Shown here in pieces: positions 1 to 7,455 of a stretch of DNA of 11,013 bases. Origin of the DNA: an uncultured Clostridiaceae bacterium (GTDB lineage: Bacteria; Bacillota; Clostridia; Lachnospirales; Lachnospiraceae). Numbering within the stretch: the stretch's first letter is position 1; every line of letters starts with the position of its first letter. The position numbers and the translations under genes were made by a program. Where the stretch lies: positions 1-11,013 of the forward strand of contig CATKZA010000019.1 of the NCBI GenBank assembly GCA_949841235.1, in the 5' to 3' direction. Under the pieces are notes generated by a model. It made no database searches, was not told where the DNA came from, and saw only the letters and a program-made list of their open reading frames with translations.

Positions 1-2
1 GC

Positions 3-47
3 CGGAACATATTCGGCAGCAAGCCAGAAAGGAGGCGTTCCCAGTGA
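3..47 (+). CDS. C-terminal tail of an upstream operon gene (partial, unidentified)
   Basis: Reading the third frame from the window edge gives RNIFGSKPERRRSQ followed by TGA at 45-47. That stop overlaps the GTG start of the next gene as GTGA, the same four-base coupling seen elsewhere in this operon. Only 14 residues are visible, so the product cannot be named. In other Pel-type loci a PelD/PelE-like or sugar-nucleotide enzyme gene would be a reasonable neighbour, but nothing here shows which. The alternative is that the frame is open by chance. Confidence 0.35.
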   Translation, partial: RNIFGSKPERRRSQ

Positions 48-1843
48 CGATATCGAGATCCAGCTTCATTACCATGTCCATCACCATGGTGGCAATACTT
101 TTTTTATTCCAGTTTTCCAACGTGGCTGTGAAATTTACCACCCGGGCTACCACCAACGAGACCCGGAAAGCCAACACGAAATTATCTGCGGCCAAGACCA
201 TCCTGGAAGAACACCTGAACAAAAAGTCCACCTACACCACCGCCATCATCGGCGACGAGACATCCAACGACGTGATGAGTGCTATGGAATGGTGCGTCTA
301 TATCAAGCGGGAATTCTGCCGCTTCTCCACCCTGGAAGAATTCGACGACACCTTTTCCGCCAACTGCAAGCTATTGATTGTGACAGATGAGATGATAACC
401 CCGCCGCAGCACAACAAAATCCTGAAACATGTGGCAGACTTGGGCATCCACATCATCATGACCCAGCTGCCGGACACTGATATTCTGCGCAGTTCCAGCA
501 TTCTCAGAAATCTCCTGGGCATTCGGGAAATCAGCCCGGATACCTGCAAGACAGACGGCGTGACCTTGTATGAGGGCTTTCTGCTGGGTGGAAAGACAAA
601 TTACACGAAGTTGAAAAAAACCATTCCTTATTTCTATTTGAAGGGTGGCACGAAAAAATACATGGTGGGAAGGCTAAAGGAGCAGAAGAAAGAGAACATC
701 AAAAATGAGGACCTCCCCCCCATCATCTGGAGGAACCAATATGAAAACAGCTTCATCTTCGGAGTGAACTGGGATTTTTTCAGGGATCACACCGCCTTGG
801 GCATGTATACGGCCATGTGGGCGGATGCCAACAACAGTTTCCTCTACCCCGTGGTCAATGCCCAGAGCGTGGTGACGGAAAGTTTTCCCTATCTCTCCGA
901 TGAGAATCTGGGGGATATCAAAAAGAACTATTACCACACCAGCAGAAGCCTGTCAACGGACGTGCTGTGGCCGGACTTAGTCTCCACTCTGTCAAATACC
1001 GGCGACAAATTGACAGGCATGATCGCACCCAAACTTGAATACAGCAATTCCAAAAATGATACATTGGAAGGGAGCATCGACTATTTCTTTCGGCAGACGG
1101 AGAAAATTTCGGGGGAACTGGGAATTTCCGGCACCCAAATGGCTGGCATGCCCTTCTTCTATAAGAAATTGGAATATGACAAGAAAAATCTCAAAGACAG
1201 GGTGCCAAATTACGCCTTCACCAGCTTTTATCCGGGAAATATGCCGGAAAATATATACAGCAAGTACCTGCATAAGGAGAATTCCATCCTGAAAGACATC
1301 CAGACCCTGGTACTGCCAAAGAAGGACTATAACCACAAAATCATTTCCTTCTACGACTTCAACACCCTGTGCCTGACAAAGACCATCGATGGATTTTCCC
1401 ACAAGGATCGGGAGGACATCTATCTGCGCAGCATGGAGACGGCTCTGGGCTACAGCACCACGGTCATAGATTTCAAGAAAATATTTTACCCCGAGGATGA
1501 AGGGGATGACTGGACGAGGCGCTCCAAGGATCTCGCCCGCTACCTCACCACCTACTGGAAGGAATTTCGGGAATGCTTCACCCAGACCACCATCTCCGAG
1601 GCGGACCAGAAAGCCAGGCAGTTCCTCACCATAAAATATGTCTCCTTCCGGCAGAATGACATCATCAACCTCTCCCTCACCAATTTTGACAAGGAGGCAG
1701 ACTTTATCCTGACTCTGACCAATGAGGAAGTGACTTCCGTGGAAGGGGGAACCTATAAGAAAATCGAAAAGGACCGCTATCTGATTACCACCAACCACAA
1801 GGACGTGGTGATTCATTTGCAGGCCACAGGCGCCACAGAATAA
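44..1843 (+). CDS. DUF2194-type membrane-anchored protein of a Pel-like exopolysaccharide locus
   Basis: 599 residues starting at GTG, eight bases after AAAGGAGG (28-35). The frame stays open upstream, but this start gives an N-terminal membrane segment (about residues 11-27) directly after a short basic tip, so the protein should be anchored with its bulk outside the cell. Residues 107-145 (CKLLIVTDEMI…GIHIIMTQ) look like an alpha/beta Rossmann or glutamine-amidotransferase-like half. Residues 227-260 (IIWRN…VNWDFF…MYTAMWAD) and 320-370 (including GELGISG) resemble the part of DUF2194 proteins that I recall as loosely deacetylase-like. I see no clear NodB metal triad (D, H-x4-H), so catalysis is uncertain. 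The location next to pelF supports a role in polymer modification or assembly, perhaps in the place of PelA. Family assignment is from memory of the DUF2194-PelF-PelG gene order, not from a search. Confidence 0.7.
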   Translation: MTISRSSFITMSITMVAILFLFQFSNVAVKFTTRATTNETRKANTKLSAAKTILEEHLNKKSTYTTAIIGDETSNDVMSAMEWCVYIKREFCRFSTLEEFDDTFSANCKLLIVTDEMITPPQHNKILKHVADLGIHIIMTQLPDTDILRSSSILRNLLGIREISPDTCKTDGVTLYEGFLLGGKTNYTKLKKTIPYFYLKGGTKKYMVGRLKEQKKENIKNEDLPPIIWRNQYENSFIFGVNWDFFRDHTALGMYTAMWADANNSFLYPVVNAQSVVTESFPYLSDENLGDIKKNYYHTSRSLSTDVLWPDLVSTLSNTGDKLTGMIAPKLEYSNSKNDTLEGSIDYFFRQTEKISGELGISGTQMAGMPFFYKKLEYDKKNLKDRVPNYAFTSFYPGNMPENIYSKYLHKENSILKDIQTLVLPKKDYNHKIISFYDFNTLCLTKTIDGFSHKDREDIYLRSMETALGYSTTVIDFKKIFYPEDEGDDWTRRSKDLARYLTTYWKEFRECFTQTTISEADQKARQFLTIKYVSFRQNDIINLSLTNFDKEADFILTLTNEEVTSVEGGTYKKIEKDRYLITTNHKDVVIHLQATGATE

Positions 1844-1847
1844 AAAA

Positions 1848-2004
1848 GGTGCAAAGTTTTGCTAGGCTCGAAAAAGCCTCGCCAAGCAAAGCTACGATTA
1901 GCACCAAGATGCTTAAAGAAAAGCATCTAGAAGAACGCAAAACCAGCGTTCTTCGCTTTGCAAATCCGAGCAATTTCCTATACAGTAAAATGGGTGCAAA
2001 GTTT
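1848..2004 (+). other. Structured intercistronic region with serial hairpins and flanking direct repeats
   Basis: The gap between the DUF2194 gene and pelF is a chain of inverted repeats. GGTGC (1848-1852) pairs with GCACC (1901-1905) and encloses TTTGCT/AGCAAA (1858-1863 with 1885-1890) and AGGCT/AGCCT (1864-1868 with 1875-1879). A perfect 8-bp hairpin follows (AGATGCTT 1907-1914, AAGCATCT 1921-1928), then a perfect 9-bp hairpin (GAAGAACGC 1930-1938, GCGTTCTTC 1946-1954). GCAAAGC (1886-1892) can instead pair with GCTTTGC (1955-1961), so two folds compete. GGTGCAAAGTTT occurs at both ends (1848-1859 and 1993-2004). No U-run follows a stem, so these are not ordinary terminators. It may be an mRNA processing or attenuation element, or an inserted small repeat. 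Confidence 0.6.
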
Positions 2005-2017
2005 CCTAATAAATGAT

Positions 2018-2024
2018 AAGGAGG
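2018..2024 (+). promoter_or_regulatory. Ribosome binding site fixing the pelF start
   Basis: AAGGAGG lies six bases before ATG 2031. The in-frame ATG at 2013 overlaps this site and has no binding site of its own, so translation should begin at 2031, giving the characteristic PelF N terminus MKVCIVVEGCYPYVVGG. Confidence 0.85.
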
Positions 2025-2030
2025 AGCGTC

Positions 2031-3485
2031 ATGAAAGTTTGTATTGTTGTGGAGGGCTGCTACCCCTACGTGGTGGGCGGCGTTTCCAGCTGGGTGCACA
2101 GCCTGATCAAGCAGTTTCCCCAGGTGGATTTTTCCATCTTGACGATTGTGGCCGACCGCAGCCTGCGGGGGAAGTTTGTCTACGAAATGCCGGAAAACGT
2201 CAGCGAGATCAATGAAATCTATGTGCAGGATGTGGACTGGGTAGGGGCAAAGAAGAAGCGGCGGAAGCTCCGGCTTAAAAAGCAGGATTTTCAGGCACTG
2301 AGAAGCCTGGTGCTGAATGAGGACATCGACTGGAAAGGAGTGTTTCAATTTTTCCACACCCAGAAGTTCTCCATCAATGACCTGCTCATGGGCAATGACT
2401 TCCTGCTGATGGCTATGGAGCTATATCAGCGAAGTTATGAGAATGTCACATTCTCCGATTTCCTATGGTCCCTGCGCTCCATGTACCTGCCCCTGTTCCT
2501 CTGCCTGCGTACCCCTCTTCCCCAGGCGGATTTATACCACTGCGTGGCTACGGGATATGCGGGCATTCTGGGCAGCATGGCAAAGATGCTGTACGAGGAC
2601 AGCACCCTGCTGATTTCGGAGCACGGCATCTACTCCAGAGAGCGGGAGGAGGACATTATCAAGGCAAACTGGGTGCAGGGCGTGTACAAGAATATCTGGA
2701 TCAATTATTTCAAGACCATGTCAAACTGCGCCTACCACCAGGCCAACCAGGTCACCTCCCTCTTTGAATATGCCAGAAGCCTGCAGCTGGAACTGGGCTG
2801 CCCGGAGGAAAAGACCATGGTGACCCCCAACGGCATTGACCCGGAGCGGTTCGCCAATATCCCCGGCAAGCAGGAGGGGGACGAGGACTTTTTCAATATC
2901 GGAGCCGTTCTGCGCATCGCCCCCATCAAGGATGTCAAGACTCTGATCAATGCCTACTACTACGCAAAACAGCGGGAACCTTCCCTGAAACTGTGGATCA
3001 TGGGACCCTGGGAGGAGGAAGACCCCTACGCAAAAGAAGTCTTTGCCCTGGTGGAATCCCTCCAGCCAAAGGACCTGATTTTCACAGGGAGGATAGATGT
3101 CACCCAATATCTGGGCAGAATGGATGCCACCGTGCTATCCAGCATCAGCGAGGGGCAGCCCCTGACCATCCTGGAGGGATTTGCCGCAAAATGCCCCGCC
3201 ATCGCCACCAATGTAGGAAATTGCGAGGGGCTGATCTATGGCGAAGGCGATGACGCTCTGGGCATCGCCGGCATCGTGACAGACACCATGTCCGTAGCAG
3301 GACTTGCCGATGCCATGGTTCGGCTGGCGAGGGACCGGGAGACGGCAAAGCAGATGGGGGAGATTGGATACCAGCGGCTCATGGCAAAATACCAGCTGTC
3401 CCAGATGAAGGAAACCTATCAGGGACTGTACCAGAAGATGGCTGATATTTCCGGCGTTCCCTTAGAGGCTTCCCGGCAAAGCTGA
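2031..3485 (+). CDS. pelF: PelF-like GT4 glycosyltransferase (exopolysaccharide polymerase)
   Basis: 484 residues, close to the family's usual length. It is a cytosolic GT-B retaining glycosyltransferase expected to add HexNAc units from UDP-sugars to the growing Pel-type chain and feed the PelG exporter. Diagnostic features are the N terminus VVEGCYPYVVGGVSSWVH, the PelF-type EHGIYSRERE segment (H198 in its centre), the nucleotide-binding IAPIKDVKTLI stretch (K300) and the E-x7-E motif SEGQPLTILE (E374, E382). Start chosen from the AAGGAGG at 2018-2024. It is 187 bp downstream of the DUF2194 gene across a structured gap and 94 bp upstream of pelG. The last codons lie in a tandem duplication that appears to have replaced an older TAG stop by GAG and added EASRQS. 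Family identity is clear; the exact sugar is not determinable from sequence. Confidence 0.93.
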   Translation: MKVCIVVEGCYPYVVGGVSSWVHSLIKQFPQVDFSILTIVADRSLRGKFVYEMPENVSEINEIYVQDVDWVGAKKKRRKLRLKKQDFQALRSLVLNEDIDWKGVFQFFHTQKFSINDLLMGNDFLLMAMELYQRSYENVTFSDFLWSLRSMYLPLFLCLRTPLPQADLYHCVATGYAGILGSMAKMLYEDSTLLISEHGIYSREREEDIIKANWVQGVYKNIWINYFKTMSNCAYHQANQVTSLFEYARSLQLELGCPEEKTMVTPNGIDPERFANIPGKQEGDEDFFNIGAVLRIAPIKDVKTLINAYYYAKQREPSLKLWIMGPWEEEDPYAKEVFALVESLQPKDLIFTGRIDVTQYLGRMDATVLSSISEGQPLTILEGFAAKCPAIATNVGNCEGLIYGEGDDALGIAGIVTDTMSVAGLADAMVRLARDRETAKQMGEIGYQRLMAKYQLSQMKETYQGLYQKMADISGVPLEASRQS

Positions 3486-3508
3486 CATTTCCGGCCTTCC
3501 CTTATAGG
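3441..3508 (+). repeat. Imperfect tandem duplication (period 40) at the pelF 3' end
   Basis: The 28 bases at 3441-3468 recur at 3481-3508 with three mismatches (25/28 identical). The first copy encodes ADISGVPLE of PelF; the second starts inside the present TGA stop (3483-3485). Read in the first copy's frame, the second copy spells ADISGLPL then TAG. The simplest reading is that PelF once ended at that TAG, that a 40-bp slippage duplication occurred, and that a T-to-G change in the first copy then let translation run six codons further to the TGA. Confidence 0.8.
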
Positions 3509-3579
3509 ATACTGTTCACGGCACTGAAACTGACATGCCGCTTTCTGCGGCACCACCATATAGTGAAAGAAGGAATTTC

Positions 3580-5076
3580 ATGGCTAGTTTAGGAAAAACT
3601 ATACATAAATCATTTGAGAGGAAAACCATATCATCTACTGCATTTGGCATGATTCTCAGTACCATGACCACCGTTGCCCCCATGTTCTTAATTATAGGCG
3701 GCATTTTAGTCATGTATAACTTACTGGATTACAGCAAAGTAATTTACGCCAACAGGGTTTTATTTTCCAGCAGCGTCCTGTATATATTCATATTCGGCCT
3801 GCTGACCACCTCCCCCTTCAATTCGGTGATATCCCGGTACATCACGGACAGGATTTTCGAGGAGCGGTACGATGCCATCCTCCCCTGCTTTTACGGAGGA
3901 CTGTTTCTGAACCTCGCTTTCAGCAGCGCAGTGGGCATTCCCTTCTACCTCTACGCACATTTCGTGGGAGGGATTGGATCCATCTATGTATTTACCTGCT
4001 ATATGGCCTATATTGGCCTGTGCCTGACATTTTATTCTATGCTATTCCTGTCCATCACCAAGGACTACGGCAAGATTTCCCTGTTCTTCGCCATCGGCAT
4101 CACCGTGACGGTATTGCTGGCCCTGCTCCTGGTAAAAGTATTGCGGGCAGAGACCGGATATTCCATGCTGCTGTCCATCGCCATCGGCTTCTGCACCATA
4201 GCAGTGTGCGAATGCGCCTATATCAAGGGATATTTCCAGGGAAATAATAAACGGTATTTTGACTTCCTGGCCTATTTCAAAACCTATTGGAAACTGTCCG
4301 TCACCAACCTGCTGTACACCTTGGGCATGTATATCCACAATTTCATCTTCTGGACCATGGAGGACCACATCGTGGTAAAAAATACCTACGTATGCTATCC
4401 TCCCTACGATATGGCCACCTGCATTGCCATGTTTACCAATATCTCCGCCAGCGTGATTTTGATAACCCAGATTGAGCTCCACTTCCACGAGCGGTACAAG
4501 GCATACTCCGAGGCAGTCATCGGCGGTCGGCTCATCGATATCGTCAAGGCAAAGAACCGCATGTTCTCCCTGATGTCCTACCAGTTGATGGACGTGGTGA
4601 GAAACCAGTTTACCATCTCTGTCATCATCTACCTGCTGTGCATGGTATTTCTGCCCATGTTTGGCTTTGCCGGGCAGATTACGGAGATCTACCCCTGTCT
4701 GGCGGCGGGATATTTTGTCATCTTCCTGCTGTATTCATGCATCATCTTCCTGTACTACTTTAACGACACCACGGGATCTGCCATGACCACTCTGACCTTC
4801 CTGATCGTAACCGGGGTCATCAGCTACTTTGCCAGGGATTTTCAGCCCATCTGGTCCGGCATCGGCACCTTCGTGGGAGCCTTCTGCGGATGGACGGTGG
4901 CCTACTTCCGACTGCGGTGGGTGGAGCGGAACCTGGATGAGCATATTTTCTGCCAAGGAGAATTGATTCCCTCCAGGCACGAAAGGATGCCGGACAGCAA
5001 AGTCTATCCCACGGATGCCTCGCCGGAGGAGGAGCAGCAGTCAAGCAAGAATAAGAAGAGGAGGAAACGGGCATGA
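3580..5076 (+). CDS. pelG: PelG-like polytopic exopolysaccharide transporter
   Basis: 498 residues from ATG 3580, chosen because AGAAGGA (3568-3574) lies five bases upstream; an ATG at 3535 is in frame but has no binding site. About a dozen hydrophobic segments run through the protein, matching the MOP/flippase-like PelG family that moves the polymer across the cytoplasmic membrane with PelF. Family-typical stretches include the N terminus (STAFGMILSTMTTVAPMFLIIGGI), TTSPFNSVISRYITDRIFE near residue 75, and the mid-protein KLSVTNLLYTLGMYIHNFIFW. The C terminus is a basic, hydrophilic tail ending SSKNKKRRKRA, probably cytosolic. It follows pelF by 94 bp, and its TGA overlaps the next start as ATGA, so the downstream membrane protein is probably translated with it. 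Family recognition is strong; transported substrate is inferred from pelF. Confidence 0.92.
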   Translation: MASLGKTIHKSFERKTISSTAFGMILSTMTTVAPMFLIIGGILVMYNLLDYSKVIYANRVLFSSSVLYIFIFGLLTTSPFNSVISRYITDRIFEERYDAILPCFYGGLFLNLAFSSAVGIPFYLYAHFVGGIGSIYVFTCYMAYIGLCLTFYSMLFLSITKDYGKISLFFAIGITVTVLLALLLVKVLRAETGYSMLLSIAIGFCTIAVCECAYIKGYFQGNNKRYFDFLAYFKTYWKLSVTNLLYTLGMYIHNFIFWTMEDHIVVKNTYVCYPPYDMATCIAMFTNISASVILITQIELHFHERYKAYSEAVIGGRLIDIVKAKNRMFSLMSYQLMDVVRNQFTISVIIYLLCMVFLPMFGFAGQITEIYPCLAAGYFVIFLLYSCIIFLYYFNDTTGSAMTTLTFLIVTGVISYFARDFQPIWSGIGTFVGAFCGWTVAYFRLRWVERNLDEHIFCQGELIPSRHERMPDSKVYPTDASPEEEQQSSKNKKRRKRA

Positions 5077-5462
5077 CACTGATTGTACAGATTACCATCA
5101 TCACTCTGGGGGCATTGCTTTTATGGGCGGTACTGCTGGCGGCCATCCAGAAGAAGATTACGGAATCCCATGCACTGCTCTGGGTGCTTCCCTGCGTCCT
5201 GATCATCGTGGGCGGCATCTTTCCCCAACTGACCTATATCCTATCCAACCTATTTAATACGGAGTATCCCCCGGCAATCATATTCGCCATTGCCATTATC
5301 ATGCTTTACGTGATTCTATTCCAATGCTTCAAGTCCCTGTCCATCCTCACCAAGAAAAACAAGGAACTGGCATCCCAGATTGCCCTGCAAAACAGGCAAA
5401 TCCAAGAGTTGAAGGAACAAATCCAGCAATTATCGTTGAAAGGGGAAGGCACAGAGCCATGA
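5073..5462 (+). CDS. DUF2304-type small membrane protein with C-terminal coiled coil
   Basis: 129 residues. Three hydrophobic segments (about residues 3-25, 33-52 and 62-85) are followed by a charged helical tail (about 88-122, TKKNKELASQIALQ…IQELKEQIQQL) with heptad-like spacing typical of a coiled coil. This layout and size fit DUF2304, a family commonly found beside glycosyltransferases in cell-surface polysaccharide clusters. Its biochemical role is unknown; I infer a membrane scaffold recruiting the cytosolic GT4 or GT2 encoded next to it. Start overlaps the pelG stop (ATGA), and its own stop overlaps the next start (ATGA), so stoichiometry of the three proteins is probably linked. The family call rests on architecture and context rather than a catalytic motif. 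Confidence 0.75.
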   Translation: MTLIVQITIITLGALLLWAVLLAAIQKKITESHALLWVLPCVLIIVGGIFPQLTYILSNLFNTEYPPAIIFAIAIIMLYVILFQCFKSLSILTKKNKELASQIALQNRQIQELKEQIQQLSLKGEGTEP

Positions 5463-6673
5463 AAACAATATTATTCGTCATGAATACCATGGGCAGAGCC
5501 GGAGCCGAGCGGGCGCTGATCGCCCTGATGAATGCCCTGCCCCGGGAAGAATACCAAATTTCCCTGCTGTCTCTGGTAAACCGGGGGGAGATGTTCCAGG
5601 AAGTGCCGGAGCATGTGCATATTCTGAACAAGCATCCCAAGGCCCGATCCGTCCTATCCCCCGGGGGACAGCTGGCACTGATTGGCACTACGGCAAAATG
5701 CTTCTTCTATCGGCTCCGGGGCTTTTCCCTCCTGGGATATCTGATCCGGAACCTGAGAATGCAAATGAAAGATAAAATCCGTCTGGATAAATTGCTGTGG
5801 CGGGTCATCTCCCGGGGCACACCCGCCCCCGACCAGGAATATGACTTGGCAGTGGCTTACCTGGAAGGAGCCAGCACCTATTTTGTGGCAGATGCGGTCA
5901 GAGCGAGGAAAAAGGCCTCTTTTGTCCATATAGACTACCAGAAGGCGGGATACAACGCCTCCCTGGATCTGGATGCCTACGATCAGATCGACCGGATATT
6001 CTCCGTGTCGGAGGAGGCGGGGGAAAGCTTCCTCCGCGTTTATCCAAAACATCGGGAAAAGCTCGCCCTCTTCCGCAATATTATTGACGTGGATCGAATC
6101 AGGGAACTAAGCCGAGATGATATCCCGGCAGATTCTCCCTTTCTCGCCAGCAGGGCTACATACAAACTGCTCACCGTGGGCAGACTGAATTACCAGAAGG
6201 GATATGACATTGCCATTCCCGCCCTAGGGCTATTGCGGGACCGGGGAGTGGATGTGGATTGGTTCATCCTGGGGGAGGGTTCTCTGGAGCGGGAACTGCG
6301 CGCCCAGATACGGGATGCGGGGCTGGAGGGACATTTTATCCTTCTGGGCAGCAAGCAGAATCCCTATCCCTATATCAGGAAAGCAGACTTGTACATTCAC
6401 GCCACCCGCTTCGAGGGAAAGAGCATTGCCATCGAGGAGGCGCAGGTTCTGGGTAAGGCCATTATCGCCTCCGACTGCACCGGCAACCGGGAACAGATTG
6501 TTCCGGGAGAGAACGGGATCCTCATCCCCCTGTCAGCGGAAAACATTGCGGACAGCATAGAGGAACTGCTGCAACAGCCGGAGAGAATCAAGGCATTCGA
6601 GGAAGCCAGCGCCGCCAAGGATTTGCGGCACCAGAAGGACATGGATGCTTTCCTTGCCCTTCTCAAAACCTAA
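5459..6673 (+). CDS. GT4-family glycosyltransferase
   Basis: 404 residues, a standard length for GT-B family 4 retaining enzymes. The N terminus shows the acceptor-side loop (FVMNTMGRAGAERALIAL), and the C-terminal Rossmann half has VGRLNYQKGYD (R242, K247, the usual phosphate contacts), LGEGSLERELR, and the E-x7-E motif in FEGKSIAIEEA (E319, E327). No membrane segment is evident, so it is a cytosolic enzyme probably held at the membrane by neighbours. Start is ATG 5459, overlapping the DUF2304 stop, with a purine-rich binding site (AAAGGGGAAGG) just upstream; longer in-frame starts run inside the preceding gene and are unlikely. It probably adds a sugar to the polymer or to an initiating lipid. 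Donor and acceptor cannot be read from the sequence. Confidence 0.88.
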   Translation: MKTILFVMNTMGRAGAERALIALMNALPREEYQISLLSLVNRGEMFQEVPEHVHILNKHPKARSVLSPGGQLALIGTTAKCFFYRLRGFSLLGYLIRNLRMQMKDKIRLDKLLWRVISRGTPAPDQEYDLAVAYLEGASTYFVADAVRARKKASFVHIDYQKAGYNASLDLDAYDQIDRIFSVSEEAGESFLRVYPKHREKLALFRNIIDVDRIRELSRDDIPADSPFLASRATYKLLTVGRLNYQKGYDIAIPALGLLRDRGVDVDWFILGEGSLERELRAQIRDAGLEGHFILLGSKQNPYPYIRKADLYIHATRFEGKSIAIEEAQVLGKAIIASDCTGNREQIVPGENGILIPLSAENIADSIEELLQQPERIKAFEEASAAKDLRHQKDMDAFLALLKT

Positions 6674-6708
6674 TACAGCATAGATCATTGAAAGGGGGTC
6701 TAAGAACG

Positions 6709-7455
6709 ATGAAAAAAGACCTGTTAATTATCCTTCCCGCCTACAATGAAGAGGCAAGCATCGGCACATTCCTGCAAAAGCTGAAGGATTCTTCTGTTTT
6801 GGAACTTGCCGACGTGGTGGTAATCAACGATGCCTCCTCCGATGCCACCCCCTCCATCGTGCAGGATATGGGGATTCCCATGATTCACCATCCCTACAAT
6901 CTGGGATACGGCGCGGCATTGCAAACAGGTTACAAATATGCCGTGGCAGAAAACTACCAGTATCTGATCCAGATTGACAGCGACGGACAGCATGATGTCT
7001 GCAATATTGCCCAGATATATCGGCTGCTCACTAAGGAAGAAAACAAGCCGGATTTGGTCATCGGCACCAGATTCCACAAAGACAGCCAGAGCTTTGCCAT
7101 ATCCCGGGCAAAAAAAATTGCCATCCGCTTCTTTCGCCGATTTATCAAAGCGACCAGCAAAATGACCGTCACTGACCCCACCTCCGGATTGCAGGGAATG
7201 AACCAAAAAGTATTTCGGTACTACTCCCACTTTGATAATTTCGACACCAATTACCCTGATGCCAATATGATCGTGCAGATGTCCCTTCTGGGCTTCAACA
7301 TCCAGGAAACCCCTGCGGTAATGCATGCCAGGGAGGGCGGAAAAAGCATGCACTTTGGAATCATTGAACCCATTTTATATATGTTTATCATGGTATTCAG
7401 CACCATGAACGTATATATACGAAACAGGAAGCGAAAGGGACGGATGACATCTTGA
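6709..7455 (+). CDS. GT2-family (DPM/DPG-synthase-like) glycosyltransferase
   Basis: 248 residues. The GT-A fold of family 2 is shown by ILPAYNEEASIG (8-19), VVVINDASSDAT (36-47), the metal-binding DSD in QIDSDGQH (D90, D92) and TDPTSGLQG (155-163), the last typical of dolichol-phosphate-sugar-synthase-like members. A hydrophobic stretch near the C terminus (FGIIEPILYMFIMVFSTMNVYI) may dip into the membrane, but there is no multi-pass domain as in processive synthases. It may transfer a sugar to a polyprenyl phosphate carrier or to the Pel-like chain. Start ATG 6709 is chosen for AAAGGGGGT at 6691-6699; a TTG at 6688 lies too close to that site. It follows the GT4 gene by 35 bp and its TGA overlaps the next gene's TTG. 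Confidence 0.87.
   Translation: MKKDLLIILPAYNEEASIGTFLQKLKDSSVLELADVVVINDASSDATPSIVQDMGIPMIHHPYNLGYGAALQTGYKYAVAENYQYLIQIDSDGQHDVCNIAQIYRLLTKEENKPDLVIGTRFHKDSQSFAISRAKKIAIRFFRRFIKATSKMTVTDPTSGLQGMNQKVFRYYSHFDNFDTNYPDANMIVQMSLLGFNIQETPAVMHAREGGKSMHFGIIEPILYMFIMVFSTMNVYIRNRKRKGRMTS

Noticed and set aside
992..1816. Long minus-strand reading frame opposite the DUF2194 gene
   Set aside because: It is a codon-bias shadow of the sense gene: no ribosome binding site, no recognisable domain, and the sense frame has a clear start and context.
1907..1954. The two perfect hairpins as intrinsic terminators of the DUF2194 transcript
   Set aside because: Neither stem is followed by a run of Ts, so they lack the defining part of a rho-independent terminator.
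1848..1960. Possible c-di-GMP-I (GEMM) riboswitch, because Pel systems are c-di-GMP controlled and GCAAAGC-like pieces occur here
   Set aside because: The segments are not in the order of the GEMM core, the GAAA-tetraloop stem with its receptor is not recognisable, and the stems here are better explained as simple serial hairpins. A covariance-model scan would settle it.
1785..2357. Minus-strand reading frame across the DUF2194-pelF gap
   Set aside because: It crosses the hairpin chain and the well-supported PelF N terminus, and its translation is low-complexity with no family features.
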